From Luteimonas sp. YGD11-2 (GTDB lineage Bacteria; Pseudomonadota; Gammaproteobacteria; Xanthomonadales; Xanthomonadaceae): DNA of 64,000 bases. The notes below the pieces were generated by a model, which was not told where the DNA came from, made no database searches, and was given only the letters and a program-made list of their open reading frames with translations. The DNA is taken from the NCBI RefSeq assembly GCF_004118975.1, contig NZ_CP035376.1:372001-436000 (forward strand), in the 5' to 3' direction. A program made the translations under genes and the position numbers. Below, in pieces: positions 44,058 through 52,485 of this stretch (positions are counted from its first letter, which is position 1; each line of letters opens with the position of its first letter).

Positions 44058-44063
44058 GATAAT
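44058..44063 (+). promoter_or_regulatory. Putative -10 box for a leaderless ubiE transcript
   Basis: GATAAT ends 6 nt before ATG 44070, so the A of the ATG would be +1. No clear -35. Confidence 0.4.
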
Positions 44064-44069
44064 CCGCCC

Positions 44070-44828
44070 ATGAACGAATCCGACAAGCCCGGCACCACCG
44101 ATTTCGGCTTCCGCGACGTGCCCACCGGCGAGAAGCAGAAGCTGGTCGGCCAGGTGTTCTCCTCGGTCGCACGCAACTACGACCTGATGAACGACCTGAT
44201 GAGCCTCGGCATCCACCGGGTGTGGAAGCGCTATTTCACCGCCACCGCGCAGGTCAAGCGCGGCGACCGCGTGCTCGACCTCGCTGGCGGCACCGGCGAC
44301 ATCGCCGCGCTATTGAAGGATCGCGTCGGCGAGGCCGGCAGCATCGTGCTGGGCGACATCAACGGCGAGATGCTGCGCGTGGGCCGCGACCGCATGACCG
44401 ACCGCGGCCGCGTGCGCGGTTTCGACTACGTGCAGTGCAATGCCGAGACGCTGCCGTTCCCGGATGCCAGCTTCGACCTGGTCACCATTGCCTTCGGCCT
44501 GCGCAACGTGACCGACAAGAACGCCGCGCTGCGCGAGATGCATCGCGTGCTCAAGGTCGGCGGGCAGGCGCGGGTGCTGGAATTCTCCGAGGTGAAGCCG
44601 GAGTGGTTCCGCCCGATCTACGACTTCCATTCGTTCCAGGTGCTGCCGCGGCTGGGCAGGCTGTTCGCCAACGATGCCGACAGCTACCGCTACCTGGCCG
44701 AGTCGATCCGCAAGCATCCGCCGCAGGATGAACTCAAGGCGATGATGGACGGCGCCGGCTTCGCCCGCACGCGCTACCGCAACCTGTCGGCAGGCATCGT
44801 CGCGGTGCACGATGGCTGCAAGGCCTGA
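44070..44828 (+). CDS. ubiE: Ubiquinone/menaquinone C-methyltransferase UbiE
   Basis: 252-residue SAM-dependent methyltransferase that C-methylates the demethylated quinone ring in ubiquinone (and menaquinone) synthesis. The N-terminal 'VFSSVARNYDLMNDLMSLGIHRVWK' region is shown by 'YDLMNDLMSLGIHR', the SAM site by 'VLDLAGGTGDIA', and the UbiE/COQ5 signatures by 'FGLRNVTDKNAALREMHRVL' and 'LEFSEVKPEW'. The C-terminus 'NLSAGIVAVHDGCKA' is family-typical. A single gene with its own promoter. Confidence 0.96.
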   Translation: MNESDKPGTTDFGFRDVPTGEKQKLVGQVFSSVARNYDLMNDLMSLGIHRVWKRYFTATAQVKRGDRVLDLAGGTGDIAALLKDRVGEAGSIVLGDINGEMLRVGRDRMTDRGRVRGFDYVQCNAETLPFPDASFDLVTIAFGLRNVTDKNAALREMHRVLKVGGQARVLEFSEVKPEWFRPIYDFHSFQVLPRLGRLFANDADSYRYLAESIRKHPPQDELKAMMDGAGFARTRYRNLSAGIVAVHDGCKA

Positions 44829-44894
44829 ACAGGCCGGGCCGGCGTTGCGGGTCGGCGGGTAGAATCGTGCGGTCCCCCTGCACGGAAACCCCCG

Positions 44895-46889
44895 ATGCGC
44901 CCACTCCGTTCCATCGCCTGCGCGCTGTCGCTGGCGGCGCTCGCACTTGCCGGCTGCAACCGCGCACCCACGCCTGACGCGTCCACGCCCGTCCCCGCGA
45001 AGGAGGCCCCGGTGGCCACCGCGGACCGTGACGAACATTCGTATGCCGAGCCCACCCGCGTGGTCATCGACGACCTCGCGCTCGACCTCGACCTGGATTT
45101 CGACAGCCGCACGCTGGCCGGCACCGCCACCTACACCCTGGAGTGGAAGGACGACGCGGCCACCGAGCTCGCGCTCGATACCCGTGAGCTGACCATCGAG
45201 CGCGTGGACGGCGAGGCGAACGGCCAGTGGCAGCCGCTGGAGTTCGCGCTTGACGACGCGCACGCCAGCCTCGGCAGCCGGCTGGTGGTGCAGGCGCCGG
45301 AGCGCAACGCGAAGATCCGCGTGACCTATCGCACCGCCCCCGGCGCGTCGGGCCTGCAGTGGCTGACCCCGGAGATGACCGAGGGCAAGCAGCTGCCCTT
45401 CATGTTCAGCCAGTCGCAGCAGATCCACGCGCGCAGCTGGGTGCCGCTGCAGGACACGCCGGCAGTGCGTTACACGTACTCCGCAACGATCCGCACCCGC
45501 CCCGACGTCATGGTGCTGATGAGCGCCGACAACGATCCGGGCGCGCAGCGCGATGGCGAATACAGCTTCCGCATGCCGCAGCGCATTCCCTCGTATCTGA
45601 TGGCGATCGCTGCCGGCGACCTGGTGTTCCAGCCGATCTCCGCACGCGCCGGCGTGTGGGCGGAACCGGCGATGGTCGAGCGCGCGGTGGCGGAATTCGC
45701 CGACACCGAGAAGATGATCGAGGTGACCGAGGCGCTGTACGGCCCGTACCGCTGGGAGCGTTACGACCTGCTGGTGCTGCCGCCGTCGTTCCCGTTCGGC
45801 GGCATGGAGAATCCGCGACTCTCGTTCATCACCCCGACGGTGATCGTCGGCGACCGTTCGCTGGTGTCGCTGATCGCCCACGAACTCGCACACAGCTGGT
45901 CGGGCAACCTGGTGACGTTTGCCAGCGCCAAGCATGGCTGGCTCAACGAGGGCATGACGAGCTACGTCGAGAACCGCATCGTCGAGTCGCTGTACGGCAA
46001 GGAATTCAGCGACATGGAGTTCGTCATCGCCCGTGATGCGCTGAAGTCCGGCATCGGCGACATGCCCGAGGCCACCCAGGCGCTGGCGGTGAAGCCCGGC
46101 ACCGAACTCGACGCCGACGACGCGCTGAGCGCGGTGTCCTACGACAAGGGCGCGTGGTTCCTGCAGTTTCTCGAACAGCGCTTCGGCCGCGAGGTGTTCG
46201 ATGCGTTCCTGCGTGGTTACTTCGACCGCTTCGCCTTCCAGTCCATCACCACCGAGAAGTTCCTCGATTACGCGCGCGAACACCTGTTCAACGCCCATCC
46301 CGACGCGGTGACCGAGGCCGAGATCCAGGAGTGGCTGTACGCGCCGGGTATTCCTGCATCCGCACCGCAGGTGCTGTCGCCGAAGCTCGGCCTGGTCGAT
46401 TCGGCGCGCCTGGCATGGCTGGGCAGCGCGCAACTGCCACCGCAGCAGCTCACCGCGGAATGGACCACCCAGGAATGGATCCATTTCCTCGAGGGCATGC
46501 CGCAGACCCTGACCCAGGAACAGATGGCGCAGCTCGACACCGCCTACCGCTTCACCGGCACGCCGAACGGCGAACTGGCGATGCGCTGGTATCCGCTGGC
46601 GGTGCGCAGCGGCTACATGCTCGCGTTCGAGCCGATGACCGAGTTCCTGCAGACGGTCGGCCGCCGCAAGCTGATCCTGCCGATCTACACCGCGCTGGTG
46701 CAGACCCCGGAAGGCCTGGCGCTTGCGAGGCAGGTGTTCGAGCGCGCGCGGCCGGGCAGCCATCCGATCACCGCGGCTTCGGTGCAGCGGATCATCGACG
46801 AGGCCAGGCCGAGGCAGGCGCCGGTCGATCCGGCGCAGGCCACGACCGGGCTGGGTAAGCAGCCCGCTTCCGGCGCCCCGGCACGTTAA
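44895..46889 (+). CDS. M1-family zinc aminopeptidase lipoprotein (LTA4 hydrolase-like)
   Basis: 664-residue peptidase with a lipobox 'LALAGC' (Cys21), so it is a lipoprotein facing the periplasm or outside. The M1 substrate motif reads 'FGGMENP' near residue 299 and the zinc motif HELAH is at 329-333, followed 18 residues later by the Glu of 'WLNEGMTSYVEN'. The C-terminal helical domain is of the leukotriene A4 hydrolase type ('YRFTGTPNGELAMRWYPLAV'). It would remove N-terminal residues from peptides. ATG 44895 begins the signal peptide. Tandem location after ubiE with 66 bp spacing; a hairpin repeat follows the stop. Confidence 0.93.
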   Translation: MRPLRSIACALSLAALALAGCNRAPTPDASTPVPAKEAPVATADRDEHSYAEPTRVVIDDLALDLDLDFDSRTLAGTATYTLEWKDDAATELALDTRELTIERVDGEANGQWQPLEFALDDAHASLGSRLVVQAPERNAKIRVTYRTAPGASGLQWLTPEMTEGKQLPFMFSQSQQIHARSWVPLQDTPAVRYTYSATIRTRPDVMVLMSADNDPGAQRDGEYSFRMPQRIPSYLMAIAAGDLVFQPISARAGVWAEPAMVERAVAEFADTEKMIEVTEALYGPYRWERYDLLVLPPSFPFGGMENPRLSFITPTVIVGDRSLVSLIAHELAHSWSGNLVTFASAKHGWLNEGMTSYVENRIVESLYGKEFSDMEFVIARDALKSGIGDMPEATQALAVKPGTELDADDALSAVSYDKGAWFLQFLEQRFGREVFDAFLRGYFDRFAFQSITTEKFLDYAREHLFNAHPDAVTEAEIQEWLYAPGIPASAPQVLSPKLGLVDSARLAWLGSAQLPPQQLTAEWTTQEWIHFLEGMPQTLTQEQMAQLDTAYRFTGTPNGELAMRWYPLAVRSGYMLAFEPMTEFLQTVGRRKLILPIYTALVQTPEGLALARQVFERARPGSHPITAASVQRIIDEARPRQAPVDPAQATTGLGKQPASGAPAR

Positions 46890-46916
46890 GCCCCTCCAGC
46901 CGGATGGCGCGCCCTG

Positions 46917-46960
46917 ATCCCTCTCCCCTGCGGGGGAGGGATTTCCAGGGATGAGGGCGA
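46917..46960. repeat. Hairpin repeat (REP-like), single unit
   Basis: A 12-bp imperfect stem ATCCCTCTCCCC / GGGGGAGGGAT (46917-46942) is followed by a 'GGGATGAGGGCG' tail. The hairpin core and tail match one unit of the paired copies at 8353-8462 and 50854-50950. It lies 28 bp after the aminopeptidase stop and may act as its 3' end. Confidence 0.75.
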
Positions 46961-47128
46961 CAGTCCGTGCGTATCCCGGAATCTCCGCCGCAGGAAATCC
47001 GTGCAGCCCGTCGCCCGACACTGCGGATTGTCGCGAGCGCCGCTGTTGCCGGCATCAGCGCCCACGGTGTCGCCGCCTGTCCGCCACAGCCGCTAAGCTT
47101 GCATCGTCTCCACGGCCGGATCCCTGCG

Positions 47129-47857
47129 ATGCCCCGCTTCCGCCTTCTCGTTCCCGTGCTGCTCGGCGCATTCGCGCTGACCGCCTGCAGTGACCGCGAG
47201 GCCGCAGCGGCGGCACAGGCCGAGGCGCGCGCCGCGGCCGCGGAACAACAGGCACAGGAAGCCGAGCAGGGCTTCGGGAAGGCGGTCGCCGAGGAGAACT
47301 GGGCGCTGGCGAAGGCGCAGGGTGACGTGTTGTTCATGCGCTGGCCCGATACCGAAGCTGCCGCACGCGTGCGCGAACGCTTCGACGAGGTCGCGGCGAA
47401 AGCCCAGGCGGCCCGCGAAGCCACCCGCACCGCGGCGTTGTGGAGCTACCAGTCGATTGCGGTGAAGGGTGGCGAGCAGCGCTCGGCCGCGATCGATGCG
47501 CGCGAAGCGGTCGACACCGACGGCAGCGGCACCGGGCCGGTCCAGCTGATCTTCCGCGACCATCCGGAATGGGGGCGCAGCAGCTATCTCGTGCTCAAGG
47601 CCGGCGACTTCGACTGTTACCGCGGCTGCCGGGTCAACGTCGCCATCGATGGCGGCGAGCCGCGGCGGATGGCGGCAAGCCGCCCGGATACCGACGAGGC
47701 CATCGCGATGTTCATCGAGGACGAGCGCGCGCTGTGGCGGCTGCTCGATGGCGCGGAGACGCTGTCGATCGAATTCCCGGTCAAGGCCGGCGGCACCCGC
47801 ACCGCCGAATTCGAGGTCGGCGGCCTCGACCGCACGCGCATGCCGGGCTGGGACTGA
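47129..47857 (+). CDS. Hypothetical lipoprotein
   Basis: 242 residues. The signal peptide ends in a lipobox 'FALTAC' (Cys about 18). An Ala/Glu/Gln-rich helix follows (about 20-50), then a region ending in a globular domain with 'YLVLKAGDFDCYRGCRVNVAIDGGEPRRM' features (two Cys four residues apart that could form a disulfide). I do not recognise the family. ATG 47129 was chosen because it starts the signal peptide; an upstream in-frame ATG at 46967 lies beside the hairpin repeat. Confidence 0.75.
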   Translation: MPRFRLLVPVLLGAFALTACSDREAAAAAQAEARAAAAEQQAQEAEQGFGKAVAEENWALAKAQGDVLFMRWPDTEAAARVRERFDEVAAKAQAAREATRTAALWSYQSIAVKGGEQRSAAIDAREAVDTDGSGTGPVQLIFRDHPEWGRSSYLVLKAGDFDCYRGCRVNVAIDGGEPRRMAASRPDTDEAIAMFIEDERALWRLLDGAETLSIEFPVKAGGTRTAEFEVGGLDRTRMPGWD

Positions 47858-47908
47858 AATCCCGCCGGCGCCGCGTGCCCCAGACCGCTCCGTAGGATGC
47901 AGCCAGCC

Positions 47909-48586
47909 ATGCGCAGGGATGTCGCAGCAACACCGGTCGAAACGAGGCCCGTCCGCAGTGCCCGGCGCGCAGTGATCGCAACCACTCTCCTGTGGCTGTG
48001 GACGGTCTGGGGGGTGGCGCTGTTCAAGCCGGGCTACTCGCACGCGTCGCAGTTCATCAGCGAACTCAATGCCAGCGGCACCGCATTCGCGTGGCAGGCC
48101 GGGTGGCTGGGCTTCGTACCGTTCGGGCTGTCGATCCTGCTGCTGGCGTGGCGTGCGACGCCGCTGTTGCCACTGCGGGGCATCGGCCGCGTGGGCGTGT
48201 GGCTGGTGGCGGCCATGGAAGCGGGCGCCTGGATCGGATCGGCGTTCGCGCCCTGCGATGTCGGCTGTCCGATCGACGGGAGCGGGTCGACGTCGCAGCA
48301 GCTGCACAACCTGCTGGGCGGCGGTACCTATCTGGGAACCACGCTCGGCGTAGTACTCATCGCCATCAGCCCCGGATTGCGCGCAGGCAGCCGGCTGCTG
48401 CTGGCAATGGCGGTTGCGCTCTGGTTCGTGCTGTTCGGCGCGATGGTCGACCCGGCATTCGCGAACGTGCGGGGCGTGCTGCAGCGTGCCGCCGAGGTGA
48501 TCCTCTACGGCACGCTGCTGGCGACGGCCTGGCGTTCGCTGCCTCGCATGGGTGCCATGGGCGCCGCGACTCAGGCCAGCGAGTAG
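47909..48586 (+). CDS. DUF998-family membrane protein
   Basis: 225 residues with six hydrophobic segments in the DUF998 layout: 'WGVALFKPGYSHASQFISELNASG' region (key residues Y, S, Q, F, S, E, N), then 'GWLGFVPFGLSILLLAW'. The loop 'FAPCDVGCPIDGSGSTSQQLHN' has two cysteines and the polar stretch typical of the family. Function unknown. An in-frame ATG lies at 47897; a TAGGAT box at 47893-47898 favours the start at 47909. The 3' end overlaps the convergent kinase gene by 16 bp. Confidence 0.8.
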   Translation: MRRDVAATPVETRPVRSARRAVIATTLLWLWTVWGVALFKPGYSHASQFISELNASGTAFAWQAGWLGFVPFGLSILLLAWRATPLLPLRGIGRVGVWLVAAMEAGAWIGSAFAPCDVGCPIDGSGSTSQQLHNLLGGGTYLGTTLGVVLIAISPGLRAGSRLLLAMAVALWFVLFGAMVDPAFANVRGVLQRAAEVILYGTLLATAWRSLPRMGAMGAATQASE

Positions 48587-49506
48587 CCGAACTGCTGGCG
48601 GAACTGCTCGGCGAACTCGTCGTAGTCGAAGCGCTGGTTCTGGGTGCCGGGGTGCTCCACCTTCAGCGCACCCATCAGGTTGCCGATGCGGCCGATGGTT
48701 TCCCAGTCGTAGCCCTTCTGGATGCCGAACAGCAGGCCGGCGCGGAACGCATCGCCACAGCCGGTGGGGTCGGTCACGCGGCGTTCGTGCGCGGGCGGCA
48801 CGTGGTAGCTCTTGCCGTCGGTATGGATCTCCGAACCCTTCGGGCCGCGGGTGGTGATGTAGGCCTTGACCCGCTTGACGATGTCGCCCTCGCTCCAGCC
48901 GGTGCGCTCCTGCAGCAGGTTGGACTCGTAGTCGTTGACGGTCACGTAGTCCGCCAGCTCGATGAAGTTGCGCAGTTCCTCGCCGTTGAACAGCGGCATC
49001 GCCTGGCCGGGGTCGAAGATGAAGGGCACGCCCATCGCGGCGAATTCGGCGGCGTTCTGCAGCATGCCCTCGCGGCCGTCGGGGCTGACGATGCCGAAGC
49101 TCACGCCCGCCACGTCCTTCACGTGGTTCTCGTAGCTGCGCATCATCGCGCCGGGATGGAAGGCGGTGATCTGGTTGTTGTCGAGGTCGGTGGTGATGAA
49201 GGCCTGCGGAGTGAACAGGTCGTCGAGCACCTTGACCTGGTCCAGGCGGATGCCGTTTTCCTCGAACCACTCGCGGTAGGGGCCGAAGTCCTGGCCGACC
49301 GTGGCCATCGGCACCGGGTCGCCACCGAGCAGCTTGAGGTTGTAGGCGATGTTGCCGGCGCAGCCGCCGAACTCGCGGCGCATCCTGGGCACCAGGAACG
49401 AGACGTTCAGGATGTGGACCTTGTCCGGCAGGATGTGGTTCTTGAACTGGTCCGGGAACACCATGATGGTGTCGTAGGCCAGGGATCCGCAGATCAGGAC
49501 GGACAT
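48571..49506 (-). CDS. PfkB-family kinase, adenosine kinase-like
   Basis: 311-residue ribokinase-fold sugar/nucleoside kinase. The first signature is 'EFGGCAGNIAYNLKLLGG' near residue 40 and the second is 'DPTGCGDAFRAGLL' near 250, in which the Asp of GCGD is the catalytic base. The lid and 'PDQFKNHILPDKVHILNVSF' region match bacterial proteins annotated as adenosine kinase. The phosphate acceptor is therefore probably adenosine, but ribose-type sugars cannot be excluded. ATG 49506 begins 'MSVLICGSLAYDTI', the first strand of the fold. Divergent from mreB. Confidence 0.88.
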   Translation of the reverse strand: MSVLICGSLAYDTIMVFPDQFKNHILPDKVHILNVSFLVPRMRREFGGCAGNIAYNLKLLGGDPVPMATVGQDFGPYREWFEENGIRLDQVKVLDDLFTPQAFITTDLDNNQITAFHPGAMMRSYENHVKDVAGVSFGIVSPDGREGMLQNAAEFAAMGVPFIFDPGQAMPLFNGEELRNFIELADYVTVNDYESNLLQERTGWSEGDIVKRVKAYITTRGPKGSEIHTDGKSYHVPPAHERRVTDPTGCGDAFRAGLLFGIQKGYDWETIGRIGNLMGALKVEHPGTQNQRFDYDEFAEQFRQQFGYSLA

Positions 49507-49684
49507 CGGCAAGCGCTCGGGCGACGTAAAGCCGCATAGGGTACACCGCAGTTGCGCCACGGGCCCCGTTGTGCCTTGCCGGAAAGCCCGCCCGTCGGCG
49601 CTAAACCATGGCAGCAGCACGGTTTTCCGGCCATCACCGGCCACTGCGGCAGGCCCTTTTTTGCTAGGCTTGACGCCCCCTTGA

Positions 49685-50773
<1,089 letters not shown>

Positions 50774-50853
50774 TGGCGGTGCGGCAGCATCGATCGGCGT
50801 TCATGGCGCGAGCGTCAGGTTCCGGAGGCGCTCTCCCGCGTCGTGCTCTGGAG

Positions 50854-50950
50854 CCCCTCTCCCGTTGACGGGAGAGGGGTTGGGGTGAGGGCGGAAGTTA
50901 CGCGCGTTTCCCCTCACCCCATCCCTCTCCCGCGGGCGGGAGAGGGGGAG
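50854..50950. repeat. Paired hairpin repeat (REP-like), between mreB and mreC
   Basis: Two hairpins in inverted arrangement: arms 50854-50864 / 50869-50879 (11 bp, loop TTGA) and arms 50923-50932 / 50937-50946 (10 bp, loop CGGG). They are joined by mirror tails TTGGGGTGAGGG (50880-50891) and CCCTCACCCCA (50911-50921). The whole block can also pair end to end. It is the same family as 8353-8462 and resembles a bacterial interspersed mosaic element made of two REP units. Confidence 0.85.
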
Positions 50951-51033
50951 TTCGTGCCACGCGGGAGTCGCTTCGGATACCTTCGCAAGCGGCGTTCTGA
51001 AACCCTTTGTTGAACTGGTCAGGTAATTCTGGG

Positions 51034-52002
51034 GTGTCCTACAGTCCTGCTGCGCCCCGCTCCGGCGATGTTGCCGGCACGCTCCGTCTTCTCGCCTTCC
51101 TCGCCATTTCGGTCGGGCTGCTGGTGGCCGACCACCATGGCGAGTGGCTGTCGCGCGCGCGCGCGCAGGCCAACGTGGCGATGCAGCCGCTGTGGTGGCT
51201 GGCGGGCCTGCCGTCGCGGCTGGGCCGCAGCGTGCGCGAGGATGCGGTCACCCGCAGCCTGCTGGCCGAGGACAACCACCGCCTGCGCAACGAACTGCTG
51301 GTGGTCAATGCACGACTGGCACGGATGCAGGCCGCTGCGGCCGAAAACCAGCGACTACGCGCCATGCTCGAAGCCACCGACGACGGCCGCATGGATGTGC
51401 AGCTCGCGCCGATCCTCGAGATCGACCTCGATCCCACCCGCCAGCGCCTGACCCTGCGCGCCGGCAGCCGCGATGGCGTGCATGTGGGCCAGAGCGTCAT
51501 CGATGCCGGCGGCGTGCTCGGCCAGATCATCGCCACCACCCCGACCACTGCCACCGTGCTGCTGCTGACCGACCCCGACCATGCGATTCCCGTGGAAGTG
51601 GTACGCACCGGCGTGCGCCTGATCGTCTACGGCCAGGGCCGCGCCGACCTGCTGCGGCTGCCGAACGTGCCGCTGTCGAGCGATGTCGAGCCCGGCGACG
51701 TGCTGGTGACCTCGGGCCTGGGCGGGCGCTTCCCGCCGGGGTTTCCGGTGGGCCGCATCGCCACGCTCGCGCCCGACGACAGCCGCGCGTTCCTGGTGGG
51801 CGAGGTGATGCCGACCGCGCAGATCGACCGCGGCCGCGACGTGCTGCTGCTGCGCGAAGGCCGCGGCCCGCTGCCGGCGGTGGCGCGTCGCGCGGCCGAG
51901 TGGACGGCCATCGGCGCCGGCGTCGTGCGTGGTCGCGATGTCAGCCCCGCCACCGCCGCCGCCGCGCTGCCCGCGAACGCACCGGCGGAGGCCACGCCAT
52001 GA
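51034..52002 (+). CDS. mreC: Rod shape-determining protein MreC
   Basis: 322-residue bitopic inner-membrane protein that links MreB to the periplasmic wall synthases. A membrane segment at about 16-34 is followed by a coiled coil (about 60-105, 'NHRLRNELLVVNARLARMQ') and the beta-barrel domain ('LTLRAGSRDGVHVGQSVID', 'GRADLLRLPNVPLSSDVEPGD' in parts). GTG 51034 gives the N-terminus usual for this group ('SYSPAAPRSGDVAGTLRLLA'); TTG 51007 and 51010 are also in frame. The stop overlaps the mreD ATG. Confidence 0.93.
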   Translation: MSYSPAAPRSGDVAGTLRLLAFLAISVGLLVADHHGEWLSRARAQANVAMQPLWWLAGLPSRLGRSVREDAVTRSLLAEDNHRLRNELLVVNARLARMQAAAAENQRLRAMLEATDDGRMDVQLAPILEIDLDPTRQRLTLRAGSRDGVHVGQSVIDAGGVLGQIIATTPTTATVLLLTDPDHAIPVEVVRTGVRLIVYGQGRADLLRLPNVPLSSDVEPGDVLVTSGLGGRFPPGFPVGRIATLAPDDSRAFLVGEVMPTAQIDRGRDVLLLREGRGPLPAVARRAAEWTAIGAGVVRGRDVSPATAAAALPANAPAEATP

Positions 52003-52484
52003 GGCGTGCGCGCAACAGCTGGGTGCTGCCGGTCAGCGTGCTGCTGGCGCTGCTGCTGGGCCTGCTGCCGCTGCCGGAGCTGCTGCAGCCGCTGCGCCCG
52101 TACTGGCTGGCGCTGGTGGTGGCGTACTGGGTGATCGAGGGCGAGGGCCGCCAGGGGCTGGGCTTCGCGTTCGGCGTCGGTCTGCTGGCCGATCTCGCCT
52201 TCGGCAGCCTGCTCGGCGAGCAGGCGATGCGGCTGGTGATCCTCGCCTTCATCCTGCAGCGCTTCCGCAACCAGCTGCGCTTCTTCCCGGTGCCGCAGCA
52301 GGCACTGGCGATCGGCGGGCTGCTGCTCAACGACCGCGTGGTGAATGCCGCGGTGCATCTGGCCATGGGCATCCCGCAGCTGCCGTGGAGCTATTGGCTG
52401 GCGCCGGTGATCGGCATGCTGTTGTGGCCGCCGCTGTTCGTGCTGCTGGATTCGTTGCGCCTGAGCCGCCGGAAGGCCGGCTGA
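51999..52484 (+). CDS. mreD: Rod shape-determining protein MreD
   Basis: 161-residue inner-membrane protein with about five segments, partner of MreC in the elongasome. Family blocks seen are 'PYWLALVVAYWVIEGEGRQG', 'GFAFGVGLLADLAFGSLLGEQ' and 'LVILAFILQRFRNQLRFFP'. ATG 51999 overlaps the mreC stop (ATGA), and one base separates its stop from mrdA. Function in coordinating MreB, MreC and PBP2 is known from E. coli. Confidence 0.94.
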   Translation: MRRARNSWVLPVSVLLALLLGLLPLPELLQPLRPYWLALVVAYWVIEGEGRQGLGFAFGVGLLADLAFGSLLGEQAMRLVILAFILQRFRNQLRFFPVPQQALAIGGLLLNDRVVNAAVHLAMGIPQLPWSYWLAPVIGMLLWPPLFVLLDSLRLSRRKAG

Positions 52485-52485
52485 G

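Noticed and set aside
49639..49662. GGCC-N9-GGCC followed by CTTTTTT in the mreB leader, like a terminator or attenuator
   Set aside because: The stem is only 4 bp and no upstream plus-strand gene needs a terminator. The T-run is notable in this GC-rich DNA but not enough to call a feature.
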